Shown piece by piece: positions 47,162 through 57,300 of a stretch of DNA of 59,510 bases. Source of the DNA: Chlorobiota bacterium (GTDB lineage Bacteria > Bacteroidota > Bacteroidia > Bacteroidales > JAADJA01). The stretch lies in the NCBI GenBank assembly GCA_013151015.1, contig JAADJA010000225.1:1-59510 (forward strand), read 5' to 3'. Each line of letters starts with the position of its first letter. The stretch's first letter is position 1. Under the pieces are notes generated by a model. That model saw only the letters and a program-made list of their open reading frames with translations, had not been told where the DNA came from and did not search any database. A program made the translations under genes and the position numbers.

Positions 47162-48502
47162 ATGAATTACGACGAAAGACTTCAAAATGTATCGGTACTG
47201 GGTGCCGCAGGAAAAATGGGAAGTGGCATCCTGCTTCTGACGGCTGTTGAAATGGCCGACCTCAGCCTGAAACCCGAAAACAAAGGGAAAACATTTTGCC
47301 TCAACGCTATTGATGTTTCCCCGCAGGGACTTGCAGGCTTGATGAAATACCTTAAAGTACAGGTTCAGAAAATTGCGGAAAAGAAAACGGTAATGCTCAG
47401 GGAAATATATGCCGACCGGGCTGACCTGATCGAAAACGAGTGCATCATCAATGAGTATGTTTTTGATGTAATGAATATTGTCAGGCCGGTGACCACCATT
47501 GAATCTGCTTATGATTCTAACCTGATATTTGAGGCCATTGTCGAAAACCGGGATTTGAAAACAAGGCTGTTTTCACAAATCAACGAAAACAACAAAAACA
47601 AGCCCTATTTCTTTACCAATACGTCCTCGGTCCCGATCCACACTTTGGATGAAGGTGCAAAACTGGATGGAAGGGTTCTTGGTTTCCACTTTTACAATCC
47701 ACCTGCTGTCCAAAAGTTAGTCGAATTGATCAGCCTTGAAAACAACAGTGCCGAGATGACCGAATTTGCCAAAGCCTTTGCAAAAAACCTCCGCAAGATA
47801 ATTGTCCCTTCAAATGACAAAGCCGGTTTTATAGGGAACGGGCATTTCATGCGCGATGCACTTCATGGGATCCATGAAGTGGAAAGACTCTCGAAAGAGA
47901 TGCCTTATGCCGAAGCATTGTATATCATCAACAAAGTTTCCCAGGATTTCCTTGTAAGGCCAATGGGCATTTTCCAACTAATAGATTATGTTGGGGTGGA
48001 TGTGGTGAAATTTATTATGGAAGTGATGAACCCCTATCTCCCCGATGAAGATTTGCACAGTGACCTGCTCGACAAATTATTTGAAATGGGCGTAAAAGGC
48101 GGACAAAATTCCAATGGATCGCAAAAAGACGGTATCCTGAAGTATGAAAGGGGAAACCCGGTAGCCGTTTTCGATCCAGAGACAAAAGCCTATGTGGACA
48201 TTTCAGGGTTCAAGGAAAAATGCGATGAAAAGCTGGGTCCATTGCCCGGCTCATGGAAACCATGGAAAGCGGTAAATTTCAGCAGGGGCAAAAAAGAGGA
48301 AATGCTCAAAACCATTTTTACCGAAACCAATAAAATGGAAACTTTGGGTGCAGAATTAGCAAAAGCCTATAACGCAAAATCAAATGAAATTGGGAATTAC
48401 CTCGTTTCGAGCGGCGTTGCACATAATGTGGAAGACGTGAACACCGTTATGATGACAGGCTTTTTCCATGCTTACGGCCCGGTCAATAAATATTTGAAAT
48501 AA
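47162..48502 (+). CDS. 3-hydroxyacyl-CoA dehydrogenase
   Basis: A 446-residue NAD-dependent enzyme. Its Rossmann fold starts with VLGAAGKMGSGI (Gly-rich loop); the conserved GRVLGFHFYNPPAVQKLVELI and NDKAGFIGNGHFMRDALHGI segments are the substrate-binding and dimerisation parts, with the catalytic His in GFHFYNP. It is longer than the 285-residue stand-alone form and carries an extended C-terminal region. It oxidises 3-hydroxyacyl-CoA to 3-ketoacyl-CoA between the hydratase and the thiolase. Confidence 0.88.
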   Translation: MNYDERLQNVSVLGAAGKMGSGILLLTAVEMADLSLKPENKGKTFCLNAIDVSPQGLAGLMKYLKVQVQKIAEKKTVMLREIYADRADLIENECIINEYVFDVMNIVRPVTTIESAYDSNLIFEAIVENRDLKTRLFSQINENNKNKPYFFTNTSSVPIHTLDEGAKLDGRVLGFHFYNPPAVQKLVELISLENNSAEMTEFAKAFAKNLRKIIVPSNDKAGFIGNGHFMRDALHGIHEVERLSKEMPYAEALYIINKVSQDFLVRPMGIFQLIDYVGVDVVKFIMEVMNPYLPDEDLHSDLLDKLFEMGVKGGQNSNGSQKDGILKYERGNPVAVFDPETKAYVDISGFKEKCDEKLGPLPGSWKPWKAVNFSRGKKEEMLKTIFTETNKMETLGAELAKAYNAKSNEIGNYLVSSGVAHNVEDVNTVMMTGFFHAYGPVNKYLK

Positions 48503-48521
48503 AAAACAAAAAAATCATAAA

Positions 48522-49772
48522 ATGAAAAAGCTTAGACGAAAAGTATATATGGCGGCTGGCTACAATACGGTTTCCCTTGGTACCGGCAGAAAAGAATTCA
48601 ACCCTAAAAAGGAACGCCCGGGATTGGAACATTATATCAAAGAAGCAGGCCAAGGAACGCTGAAACAAATCGGTGGAGGGAAAAACGTGGACGAGGGAGC
48701 CATTGGGAATTTCATGGCATCCCGTTTCAATAAGCAGGGCCATCTTGCCGGGTTTATCCCAATGATTGACGAAGATTTACAATACAAACCCTGTATCCGT
48801 ACCGAAGGGGCTTGCGCCTCAGGAGCATTATCACTGGCCAGTGGGATTAAATCCGTATTGGCAGAAACAGCAGATGTGGTCCTGTCACTCGGAGTTGAAG
48901 TCCAAAATTCCATGAAAGCCATTTATGGTGCCGATGTATTGGCAGGAGCCGGTTGGTTCAAAAACAGGAAATCAGGTCATGCCTTCTTTTTCCCAGGCCA
49001 GTTTAGCGACAGGGCAGGTGCCTATTACGAAAAATACGGAATGGAATATGCCCGTTCGGGGATGAGGCAATGGTTTGTGAACGCTATCGAAAACGCCCGC
49101 CTCTGCCCTACTGCACAGGAATACGAAAACAAAGTGCCTGATTTGGCCGGGCTTTACGATAAGATGACCCCAAACGGGAAATCTTTTGTGGACAACCTAA
49201 ATGTACTCGACTGCTCCAAGGTCTCGGACGCAGCATCGGCCATTGCCATCCTTTCGGAAGAAGGGCTTGAAAGATGTGGTATTCCAAAATCCGAAGCCGT
49301 TGAAGTAATCAGCATCGCACAGGTTGAACGGAACATCACCAACGACCCTCCCGACAGGACAGAGTTGACGGCAATCAAAAAAGCCGTAAAACAAGCCCTC
49401 GAAATGGCAGGGATAACAAAAGACGATTTGGCAACCATCGAAGTGCACGATTGCTTTTCCATAGCGGGGATACTAACCACGGAAGCACTCGGATTTGCAA
49501 AACCCGGAAAAGGGGCGCAATTTGTGGCCGACAGGAACACGGCCCGTGATGGAAAAATCCCAATGAACACAACAGGTGGGTTGATTGGCTGGGGCCACCC
49601 GACAGGCGGGACAGGGGTCCATCAGGCCGTTACCATCTGGGAACAACTGACCGGGAAGGCCGGGGAAGCCCAAATCAAAATCCCAAAAGACCGCCCTTAC
49701 GGAATGACCATCAATATGGGTGGCGACGATGTAACAGTAGTGGCTATTGTTTATAAGCGAGGGGACTTGTAA
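48522..49772 (+). CDS. Acetyl-CoA acetyltransferase/3-ketoacyl-CoA thiolase (SCP-x-like)
   Basis: A 416-residue thiolase-superfamily enzyme. The nucleophilic Cys is in TEGACASGALSLASG; later motifs VHDCFSIAGI and GGLIGWGHPTGGTGVHQ contain the second Cys and the His of the active site. The pattern is closest to SCP-2/SCP-x-type thiolases. It cleaves 3-ketoacyl-CoA or joins two acetyl-CoA. It starts 20 nt after the dehydrogenase and is followed by a hairpin that ends the unit. Confidence 0.88.
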   Translation: MKKLRRKVYMAAGYNTVSLGTGRKEFNPKKERPGLEHYIKEAGQGTLKQIGGGKNVDEGAIGNFMASRFNKQGHLAGFIPMIDEDLQYKPCIRTEGACASGALSLASGIKSVLAETADVVLSLGVEVQNSMKAIYGADVLAGAGWFKNRKSGHAFFFPGQFSDRAGAYYEKYGMEYARSGMRQWFVNAIENARLCPTAQEYENKVPDLAGLYDKMTPNGKSFVDNLNVLDCSKVSDAASAIAILSEEGLERCGIPKSEAVEVISIAQVERNITNDPPDRTELTAIKKAVKQALEMAGITKDDLATIEVHDCFSIAGILTTEALGFAKPGKGAQFVADRNTARDGKIPMNTTGGLIGWGHPTGGTGVHQAVTIWEQLTGKAGEAQIKIPKDRPYGMTINMGGDDVTVVAIVYKRGDL

Positions 49773-49804
49773 ACAATTCCCTTTCCTAATAAAATCTTTT
49801 TACT

Positions 49805-49831
49805 CATCCGATGGCATGAAGCCATCGGATG
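49805..49831 (+). terminator. Hairpin after the thiolase gene
   Basis: Perfect 11-bp stem CATCCGATGGC-ATGAA-GCCATCGGATG followed by ATTTTC. It may terminate the beta-oxidation unit. Its sequence also resembles the REP-like element at 52877-52954, so it could be a dispersed repeat serving that role. Confidence 0.6.
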
Positions 49832-50030
49832 ATTTTCAATATACAAAGCCAAACAGCCAAAATTGGTATTTTGTATTGAAACCCAACTTCAATCTCATCA
49901 GCAGCAATGAACGAGTTATCGGTCCCGATAATTTGTTTCTTGAAGTAATGAATTAATAGAAGTCCCCTAAAGTGTTGTTTTGAAACAACAATATCAACCC
50001 AAAAGTGTCTTTTTCAAAAAGCGATTTAAA

Positions 50031-50072
50031 AAACACAGGAAACGAAATAACATTTTTTTGTTTCCTGTGTTT
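50031..50072. promoter_or_regulatory. Perfect 13-bp inverted repeat over the tetR promoter
   Basis: AAACACAGGAAAC and GTTTCCTGTGTTT are exact reverse complements with 16 nt between. The right arm starts on the last base of the -33 TTTG. An autoregulatory operator is the natural reading. Confidence 0.6.
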
Positions 50073-50089
50073 ACTTTTATTTATCTTTG
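50057..50089 (+). promoter_or_regulatory. Promoter of the tetR-RND operon (TTTG-N21-TAtcTTTG)
   Basis: TTTG at 50057-50060 and TATCTTTG at 50082-50089 with a 21-nt spacer; the ATG follows 20 nt later. Confidence 0.7.
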
Positions 50090-50109
50090 CTGCCCAATAA
50101 AAATTAGTT

Positions 50110-50739
50110 ATGGTCGAAAATGACGAAAAACTGGATCTTATCATCTCTGGATCCTATAGAATCTTCACGGAACAAGGCTTGCGCAATGTGTCCATGGACG
50201 ATATATGCCGAAGCATAGGGATTTCAAAAAAGACCCTTTACTTATATGTTGACAACAAACTTGATTTGTTAAAGAAAATCGTTGAGTACATCCGAACCCA
50301 GATACACCAACGGATCAAGGAGCTTGAAGGCAGGAATTTGAACGCCATTGATGTTTTGCTCGAAATGAGTAAAATTGCCAACACCAAACATTTCAGGATC
50401 AATCCGGTCATTTCATTTGAATTTCGAAAATATTACCCCAAAGCATTCGAGGAATTCATTTTCATGAAAAAGGAATTGATTATCGAGCATATCATCAAAA
50501 ACATCAAACAGGGAATAAATGAAGGGCTTTATCGCCATGATTTAAATATCGAAATCGTGGCACATCTTTATTTTCAAAAGATAGAGGATTTCCACAAACT
50601 CGAATTGGACGACCTGGAGGATTTCTCCTATCGAAAAGTATTTGAGGTGATGTTCGAAAACCATATACGCGGGATTGCCAATGCGAAGGGGATTGCATAT
50701 TTTGAGAAACAAAAAGAAAAATTAAACTTCAATATTTAA
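50110..50739 (+). CDS. TetR family transcriptional regulator
   Basis: A 209-residue repressor. Residues 1-50 hold the TetR DNA-binding domain (IISGSYRIFTEQGLRNVSMDDICRSIGISKKTLYLYVDNKLDLLKKIV). The rest is the variable helical ligand domain. It is the first gene of the efflux operon, 5 nt before the TolC-like gene, and has a promoter with a perfect inverted repeat. It probably represses its own operon and lets go on binding an efflux substrate. Confidence 0.92.
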   Translation: MVENDEKLDLIISGSYRIFTEQGLRNVSMDDICRSIGISKKTLYLYVDNKLDLLKKIVEYIRTQIHQRIKELEGRNLNAIDVLLEMSKIANTKHFRINPVISFEFRKYYPKAFEEFIFMKKELIIEHIIKNIKQGINEGLYRHDLNIEIVAHLYFQKIEDFHKLELDDLEDFSYRKVFEVMFENHIRGIANAKGIAYFEKQKEKLNFNI

Positions 50740-50744
50740 CGAAG

Positions 50745-52094
50745 ATGAAAAACAACAATAAAAACTTTCTGATAATCATTTTGTTTTCTGTTCTGTTTTC
50801 GGTTGAAGGAATAGCACAGGAAACAATGCGATTTTCTTTGAAGGAAGCACTGGTTTATGCCCTGGAGAACAACTACGATATTATCAATGCCGCGACCGAT
50901 GTGGAAATAGCGCGAAAAAAGGTGAAGGAAAACCTGGCAATTGGGTTGCCCCAGATAAGTGGGAAAATTGGCTACAACAACAATCTGGTATTGCCCACCA
51001 CACTGCTTCCCGGGGAAGTTGTCGGCCAGCCCGGCAAGGATGTGGAAGTGCAGTTTGGCACACAACACAATGCCAATTGGGGCGCCGAGCTATCGCAATT
51101 GATCTTTAGCGGGACTTACTTAGTAGGCGTAATGGCCGCCAGGGCGTATGTGGACGTGGTGGAATCTTCCTTTGAAAAAAGTGAAATCGGGATAAAAAAC
51201 ACCATTGCAAAATCCTATTACCCCGTCATTATTTTACAGGAAAACAAAAAAGTATTCGACAGCACCCTTCTCAGCCTGAACAATATGCTGTACGAAACCG
51301 AAGCCTATCACAAAAGCGGTTTCATAGAAGATACAGACGTTGACCAGCTAAAATTGCTGATTTCCGATATGGAAACCACCATTACCAATATCAATAACCA
51401 ATTACAGATTGCGACCAATATGCTGAAATACCAATTGGGCCTGGATGCCAATGTGAAGATAGAAGTAACCGACAAAATGGATGATTTGCTGGCAGCAGTG
51501 GATCGCGAATTCCTCCTGGATTCCAAGTTTGATTACAGCCATCATGTGGATTATAAGATCTTAAAGGGGCAAAGGGAACTTTCCAGTCTTCAGCTAAAAC
51601 TAAACCAATCGGAATACTGGCCATCCCTTGTCGGTTTCTATTCCTACAACCAAAGTGCTTTTCGTGATGAATTTAATTTTTTTACCGACAATAAATGGTA
51701 CAACAGCCAGGTACTTGGATTTCAATTGGATGTACCAATTCTCAGCAGTGGAAACCGTAAATTCAAAGTGCAACAGGCTAAACTCGAACTGGAAAAAATG
51801 AATGTGTCGGAACATCAGTTGCAACAGGGTTTGTCTCTTAGGATAAAAACGGTAAAAGCCGATTTCAACAATGCCTACCTTATTTACATGAACCGGAAAA
51901 TGAGTGTGGGAAATGCGGAAAAAATCTATCAGAAAACTGAAATCAAATACAAAGAAGGGCTTTCAACAAGTTTAGACCTTTCACAAACATATAATCAATT
52001 TTTGAATTCCCAGATTTCGTACCTCACCTCCATCCTCGACTTGTTGATAAAGAAAGCCGACCTGGAAAAGGAATTGACAAAGGTGGATTATTAG
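50745..52094 (+). CDS. TolC-family outer-membrane efflux channel
   Basis: A 449-residue outer-membrane factor with a signal peptide (FLIIILFSVLFSVEGIAQ). Two OEP repeats are visible, each beginning with a long coiled helix (FSLKEALVYALENNYDIINAATDVEIARKKVKENLAIGLPQISG; later AKLELEKMNVSEHQLQQGLSLRIKTVKADFNNAYLIYMNR). It forms the exit duct for the RND pump encoded downstream. Start 5 nt after tetR implies one mRNA. Confidence 0.93.
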   Translation: MKNNNKNFLIIILFSVLFSVEGIAQETMRFSLKEALVYALENNYDIINAATDVEIARKKVKENLAIGLPQISGKIGYNNNLVLPTTLLPGEVVGQPGKDVEVQFGTQHNANWGAELSQLIFSGTYLVGVMAARAYVDVVESSFEKSEIGIKNTIAKSYYPVIILQENKKVFDSTLLSLNNMLYETEAYHKSGFIEDTDVDQLKLLISDMETTITNINNQLQIATNMLKYQLGLDANVKIEVTDKMDDLLAAVDREFLLDSKFDYSHHVDYKILKGQRELSSLQLKLNQSEYWPSLVGFYSYNQSAFRDEFNFFTDNKWYNSQVLGFQLDVPILSSGNRKFKVQQAKLELEKMNVSEHQLQQGLSLRIKTVKADFNNAYLIYMNRKMSVGNAEKIYQKTEIKYKEGLSTSLDLSQTYNQFLNSQISYLTSILDLLIKKADLEKELTKVDY

Positions 52095-52152
52095 CGCAGG
52101 GGCGATATGGGTAACAAGCGATTACCTTATGCGAAAACTTTGAAAAAACAAA

Positions 52153-52866
52153 ATGAGAACACGAAACGAAATATGGTTTTTGATTGCGGTTTTAATAGCT
52201 GTGTCTTTGCAATCCTGCACAAACCGAATGGAAGATACGGGTAAGATTAAATTAAAAAACAGGATGGACACCGTTAGCTATATCATTGGCCTTGATTATG
52301 GGATTGGGATAAACGAACAGGAAATCGACGTGAATTCCCTCGCTGTTTACAAAGGTTTGATCGATGGGCTAAAGGATACAAGCCTCCTGACAGATTCGCT
52401 TAAGCTAAAGATCATCGATGAATTCAACGAAGTGCTAAAAGGGAGAATGGAAGAAGAAGGGAAAATATTCCTCGACAGCAACAAAGCCGATGGTATCCGG
52501 TTTATGGCAGAAAACCAAAAAGCGGAAGGGGTCGTGGTATTGCCAAGCGGCCTTCAATACAAAGTCATGAAAGAGGGAAAAGGGAAGCAACCCAACTCCA
52601 CCGACAGCGTGCTGGTCCATTACCGGGCAATGTTTGTTGACCGCACTGTTTTTGACATGTCCTACGATCGTGGCCCGGCCGGCATCCGATTGAACAAGGT
52701 AATCCCCGGTTTATCGGAAGGGGTTCAATTAATGAAGCCGGGAGCCATTTACGAACTTTTCATCCCACCGGAACTTGCCTATGGCGATAAAACTTTTGCC
52801 AATGTCATCCCGGGAGGATCAACTTTAATATACAGTATCGAATTAATTGAAATTGTGAAAGAATAA
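52153..52866 (+). CDS. FKBP-type peptidyl-prolyl isomerase lipoprotein
   Basis: A 237-residue lipoprotein (lipobox VSLQSC). Residues about 30-120 are the helical FKBP_N dimerisation domain (MDTVSYIIGLDYGIGINEQEIDV). The C-terminal 110 residues are the FKBP fold (VLPSGLQYKVMKEGKGKQPNSTDSVLVHYRAMF, VIPGLSEGVQLMKPGAIYELFIPPELAYG), as in Mip and FkpA. It is enclosed by efflux genes (58 nt after tolC, 103 nt before the adaptor). It may help fold the outer-membrane channel. Confidence 0.9.
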   Translation: MRTRNEIWFLIAVLIAVSLQSCTNRMEDTGKIKLKNRMDTVSYIIGLDYGIGINEQEIDVNSLAVYKGLIDGLKDTSLLTDSLKLKIIDEFNEVLKGRMEEEGKIFLDSNKADGIRFMAENQKAEGVVVLPSGLQYKVMKEGKGKQPNSTDSVLVHYRAMFVDRTVFDMSYDRGPAGIRLNKVIPGLSEGVQLMKPGAIYELFIPPELAYGDKTFANVIPGGSTLIYSIELIEIVKE

Positions 52867-52876
52867 AATTTCAAAC

Positions 52877-52954
52877 CCACCGGGTGACTTGAAGTCAGGC
52901 GATGGTAAAAAAGCAAACTTAGAAACTCATCGGGCGGCCCCAAGTCACCTCATG
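52877..52954. repeat. REP-like inverted pair between the FKBP and adaptor genes
   Basis: Left arm CACCGGGTGACTTGAAGTCAGGCGATGG and right arm CATCGGGCGGCCCCAAGTCACCTCATG are imperfect reverse complements separated by 22 nt. The left arm itself holds TGACTTGAAGTCA. It would fold into a hairpin in the operon mRNA. Confidence 0.5.
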
Positions 52955-52969
52955 AATAAAACAAAACAT

Positions 52970-54106
52970 ATGAAAAAAGTATTATTTATTGCAGCAGTAA
53001 TTTCCCTCTCGGCTTGCAGCCAAAAACAGGGCTCGGAAAATAAGGATGACATTAATACCCAGATTTCCGAATACAAAACCCAGGTAAATGAATTAAACGG
53101 TAAAATTGCAAAGCTGGAAAAGCAGGTCCCTGAGGAAAATAATGGGGAAAACAGCGAAGAAACCGTTTCCGTGCAACAGAAAACAATGGAACTGGAACAT
53201 TTCAGCCATTATTTTGAAGCGACCGGAAATGTGAAAGCGGTTTACGAAGCCTATATCAGCCCACAAATCAACGGACAGATAACAGGGATTTTCGTAAAAG
53301 AGGGGGAAACCATCAAAAAGGGGCAGTTGCTTGCAAAGCTCAATACCGAAATTACCGACAACACCATCCAGGAGGTAAAAACCAGCCTCGATCTGGCCAC
53401 AACGGTTTACAATAAGCAAAAGGAACTTTGGGACAAAAATATCGGGTCGGAGATAGATTACCTTAGAGCAAAAAACAGCAAGGAAACCCTGGAGAGCAAA
53501 CTAAAAACACTACAGGCCCAGAAGGATATGGCCACGCTAAAATCCCCAATCAACGGGATTGTGGAAAAAATCAACCTGAAAAGGGGGGAAATCTCTGCTC
53601 CAGGAATGCAGTTTATGCAAATCGTGAACCTGGACGAACTTTATGTGGATGCCAATATTTCGGATGCCTATTTGTCCAAGATCAAAAAGGGGGACATCAT
53701 CGAAATTGGCTTTCCCTCCTACCCCGAAATTAAACTAAAAGTGCCTGTTTACCGCACCGGAAATGTTGTAAACCCGCAAAACCGGACTTTTCTCATCGAA
53801 GCGAAAATCAGCAACCCGGGGCACAAGCTAAAACCCAATATGTTGGCAACAATAAACATCAACGACTACTCGGCTGAAAACACATTGATAGTCCCATCTA
53901 TCATCGTAAAACAAGATATCAAAGGCAAGTTCCTCTACAAAATCGAGAAAAAGGATGGAAAGGATACCGCCCGCAAAGTGTATGTGGAAACCGGAATGTC
54001 GGAAGGGGACAAAACAATGGTGACAAAAGGCCTTAAAGAGGGCGACCGCATTATTGTTGCCGGATATAACCTGGTGACCGATGGGATAGAGGTAAGAGTA
54101 AAGTAA
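52970..54106 (+). CDS. RND efflux periplasmic adaptor lipoprotein
   Basis: A 378-residue membrane-fusion protein. I start at MKKVLFIAAVISLSAC, which gives a clean lipobox; the track ORF begins 27 codons earlier within a repeat. A short coiled segment (TQISEYKTQVNELNGKIAKLEKQV) follows. The lipoyl half-motifs are GQITGIFVKEGETIKKGQLLAKLN and LKSPINGIVEKINLKRGEI; then the beta-barrel and membrane-proximal domains (MVTKGLKEGDRIIVAGYNLVTDG). It links the TolC-like channel to the RND pump. Confidence 0.93.
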   Translation: MKKVLFIAAVISLSACSQKQGSENKDDINTQISEYKTQVNELNGKIAKLEKQVPEENNGENSEETVSVQQKTMELEHFSHYFEATGNVKAVYEAYISPQINGQITGIFVKEGETIKKGQLLAKLNTEITDNTIQEVKTSLDLATTVYNKQKELWDKNIGSEIDYLRAKNSKETLESKLKTLQAQKDMATLKSPINGIVEKINLKRGEISAPGMQFMQIVNLDELYVDANISDAYLSKIKKGDIIEIGFPSYPEIKLKVPVYRTGNVVNPQNRTFLIEAKISNPGHKLKPNMLATININDYSAENTLIVPSIIVKQDIKGKFLYKIEKKDGKDTARKVYVETGMSEGDKTMVTKGLKEGDRIIVAGYNLVTDGIEVRVK

Positions 54107-54371
54107 TTTTGTTTGCTTTGACTATAAGCTTAAAGGACAAAAGAAAAAAGCAAGGATTAATAACAATAACCAAATTTCAAATGATAAAACCCAAATAAAT
54201 TTCAAAGTAATCAATTTTCAAACCTGGCCTTTGGGATTTTGAGGTTCAATTTTGAGATTTATTTGATATTTGATTTTTGTGGTTTGTAATTTTCTCTATG
54301 GATACCAATTTCCGTAAACAATGAATATTAAAACCTAATAGGTTTTATAAGAAATAGAAAAAGAGAATAAC
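54107..54371. other. Intergenic region with imperfect MITE-like inverted repeat
   Basis: Arms such as CAAATAAATTTCAAA (near 54193-54207) and its near-reverse complement TTTGAGATTTATTTG (near 54250-54264) flank a centre CTGGCCTTTGG. AT-rich CAAATTTCAAA/TTTGATATTTG words are repeated on both sides, so the whole could fold as one long imperfect hairpin. No gene. Confidence 0.45.
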
Positions 54372-57300
54372 ATGGAACAAAAAGATAAAAGCAAAAGCGT
54401 AATACGGGAATTTTTCCTGACAAGTTTTTCCCTTAAAAACAAAAACACCATCTACCTGATGACTGTTATCCTTGTGCTGTTTGGGTTTTTCTCCTACCGA
54501 TCGATGCCAAAGGAATTGTTCCCGGAGGTGTTTTTCCCAACGGTGATGGTGAACACCATTTATCCGGGGAATCCGCCCGTTGACATTGAAAACCTTATTA
54601 CGAGGCAGTTGGAAAAGGAAATAGAAACCGTAAAGGGTGTCAAGAAAATAAGTTCCACTTCATCGCAGGATGTTTCGGCAATTATTGTGGAATTCAATAC
54701 CAATGTGGATATCGACAAAGCCGTTGATGATGTGAAAGATGCCGTTGACAAAGCCAAGAGCGATTTGCCCAACGACCTCGACAACGACCCCACCGTACAG
54801 GATATTGATTTTTCGGAATTCCCAATTATCAACATCAACCTTTCCGGTGATTTCAGTCTGGTGGAACTGAAACGCTATGCCGATTACCTTCAGGAAGAAA
54901 TAGAAAAAGTAACCGAGGTTTCCAAGGTAAATATCACAGGTATCAATGAAAGGGAAATCCTGATAAACGTGGATCCTTATAAGATGGATGCAATGGCAAT
55001 CAGCTTCAACAATATCGAAAATGCCATCACCTCCGAGAATGTTTCCATTTCGGGTGGTGATCTAAAAGCCAACAAAACGAGGCGTTCCATCCGTATCATC
55101 GGTGAATTTACCGATGTTGGCCAAATCCGTGACATTATTGTGAAGCATGAAAAAGGGAATATCGTTTATCTGCGGGATATTGCCGAAGTGGTGGACGGTT
55201 ATGCCGACCCGGACAATTATGCCCGTCTTGACAAACTGCCTGTGGTTTCGTTGCAAGTGGTGAAAAAAAGCGGTGAAAACCTCCTGAGTGCCACCGACAA
55301 GATTTTTGAAATCCTGGATGTAGCCCGTGAAACAAAAGCCATCCCCGAAAACCTTAGCTACACACTCACCAACGACCAATCGGACCAGGTGAGGAAACAA
55401 CTCGCCAACCTGGAGAACTCCATGATCATGGGGATTATTTTTGTGGTGGTTGTACTGTTCTTCTTTTTGGGCACGCGCAATGCAATCCTTGTCGGGATGG
55501 CGATCCCCATGTCGATGTTTCTGTCTTTCGTGGTGCTGAACCTTTTGGGTTACCGCATCAATATGATTATCCTATTTGCACTTATACTTGCCCTCGGGAT
55601 GCTGGTGGACAATGCCATTGTGGTCATCGAAAACATACACCGCTACATCGACCGGGGCGTTGATATAAAAACAGCCGCAAGTCAGGCCACCGGTGAAATC
55701 GCCATGCCCATTATTTCCTCAACGGCCACTACCCTGGCCGCATTCCTTCCTCTGGCATTCTGGCACAGCATGATGGGGGAATTTATGAAATACATGCCCA
55801 TTACGTTGATTATCGTTCTAACATCTTCCTTGTTTGTGGCCCTGGTGATCATCCCGGTTTTCGCAACCGACTTTCTAAAGAAAGATGCTCATAAGGAAAC
55901 CGTGAACCGTCGCCGTTCTTATATCATAGCAGGGGTAATGGTTTTGTTTGCCATTCTTTTTTACATTTTGGAGATAAATGTCCTGGGTTCGTTGCTCATC
56001 ATTTTTGCCCTGATCGGAATATCCAATGTCTTGTTCCTGAATTCCCTGGGAAAATGGTTCCAGGAGATTTTCTTGAAAAAATTGGAAAACTGGTACGAAG
56101 CCTTTATCCGCTTTGCCTTGAAAGGCTACAACCCCCATTTATTTGTACTCGGTGCTTTTGTATTACTGTGGCTAACACTTGTTTTCCTGAAAATAAGGCA
56201 ACCGGGCATTTCCTTTATGCCACACAACGATCCAAAATACATCAATATCATTGCGGAACTTCCCATTGGCACGGATATCCAAGCCACTGATTCCCTTATG
56301 AAAATCATGGAAGAAGATGTCTTCAGGGTTTTGGAGCCCAACAAAAAAATCGTCACTTCGGTAATGACAACGGTGGGTTCCGCTGCAAAGGGGGAAAACG
56401 AAAAGTTCAGTGTTTCCGAAAACCCCAATAAAGGGCTTATTACCGTCAATTTTGAGGATTACGAATTCAGGAACGGCATTGGAACAGATCTCATCATGCG
56501 GGATTTAAGTAACGAGTTGATTGGAAAATACCCGGGTGTTCAGGTTTCGGTGGAGAAAAACCGCATGGGGCCGCCAACCGGAAAAGCCATTAACCTTGAA
56601 ATCAGCGGAAAGGAATTTAACCAACTCCTTTACCTTACGGATACCATCCAACATGTTATCGACCATGCACACATCCCCGGAATCGAAGGTCTAAAGATCG
56701 ACCTTGACGTGGGAATGCCGCAGCTCATTATCCACATCGACCGCGACCAGGCACGAAGGCTTGGCATTTCGACCGCCCAAATTGCCATGACCATCCGAAC
56801 TTCCCTGTTTGGAAAAGAGATTTCGGATTTTAAGGTGGGCGAGGACAAATACCCTATCCAGCTTAGGTTTAAAGATAAATACCGCTACAATATCGCTTCG
56901 CTGATGAACAAACGGATTACATTCAGGAGTCAATCCTCGGGAAAGATAATCCAGATACCAATTTCATCTGTGGCCAGTTTTACATACAGTACCACTTATG
57001 GTGCGGTAAAACGGAAGGATATGGATAGGGTCATCACCATTTATTCCAATGTGATTGAAGGTTACAACGCGACCCAGATCAACGATGCCCTAAAACCCAT
57101 TTTGGCAGACTTCCCCTTTCCCGAAGGTTATGCCTATCAGTTTACGGGCGAACAGGAAGAGCAAAAGGAATCCATGGAATTCCTTACAAATGCACTCCTT
57201 ATTGCGATGTCCTTGATAATGCTGATACTCGTTTCCCAGTTCAATTCGGTGATAAAACCGCTGATCATTATGACAAGTGTGCTGCTTTCCACCATCGGTG

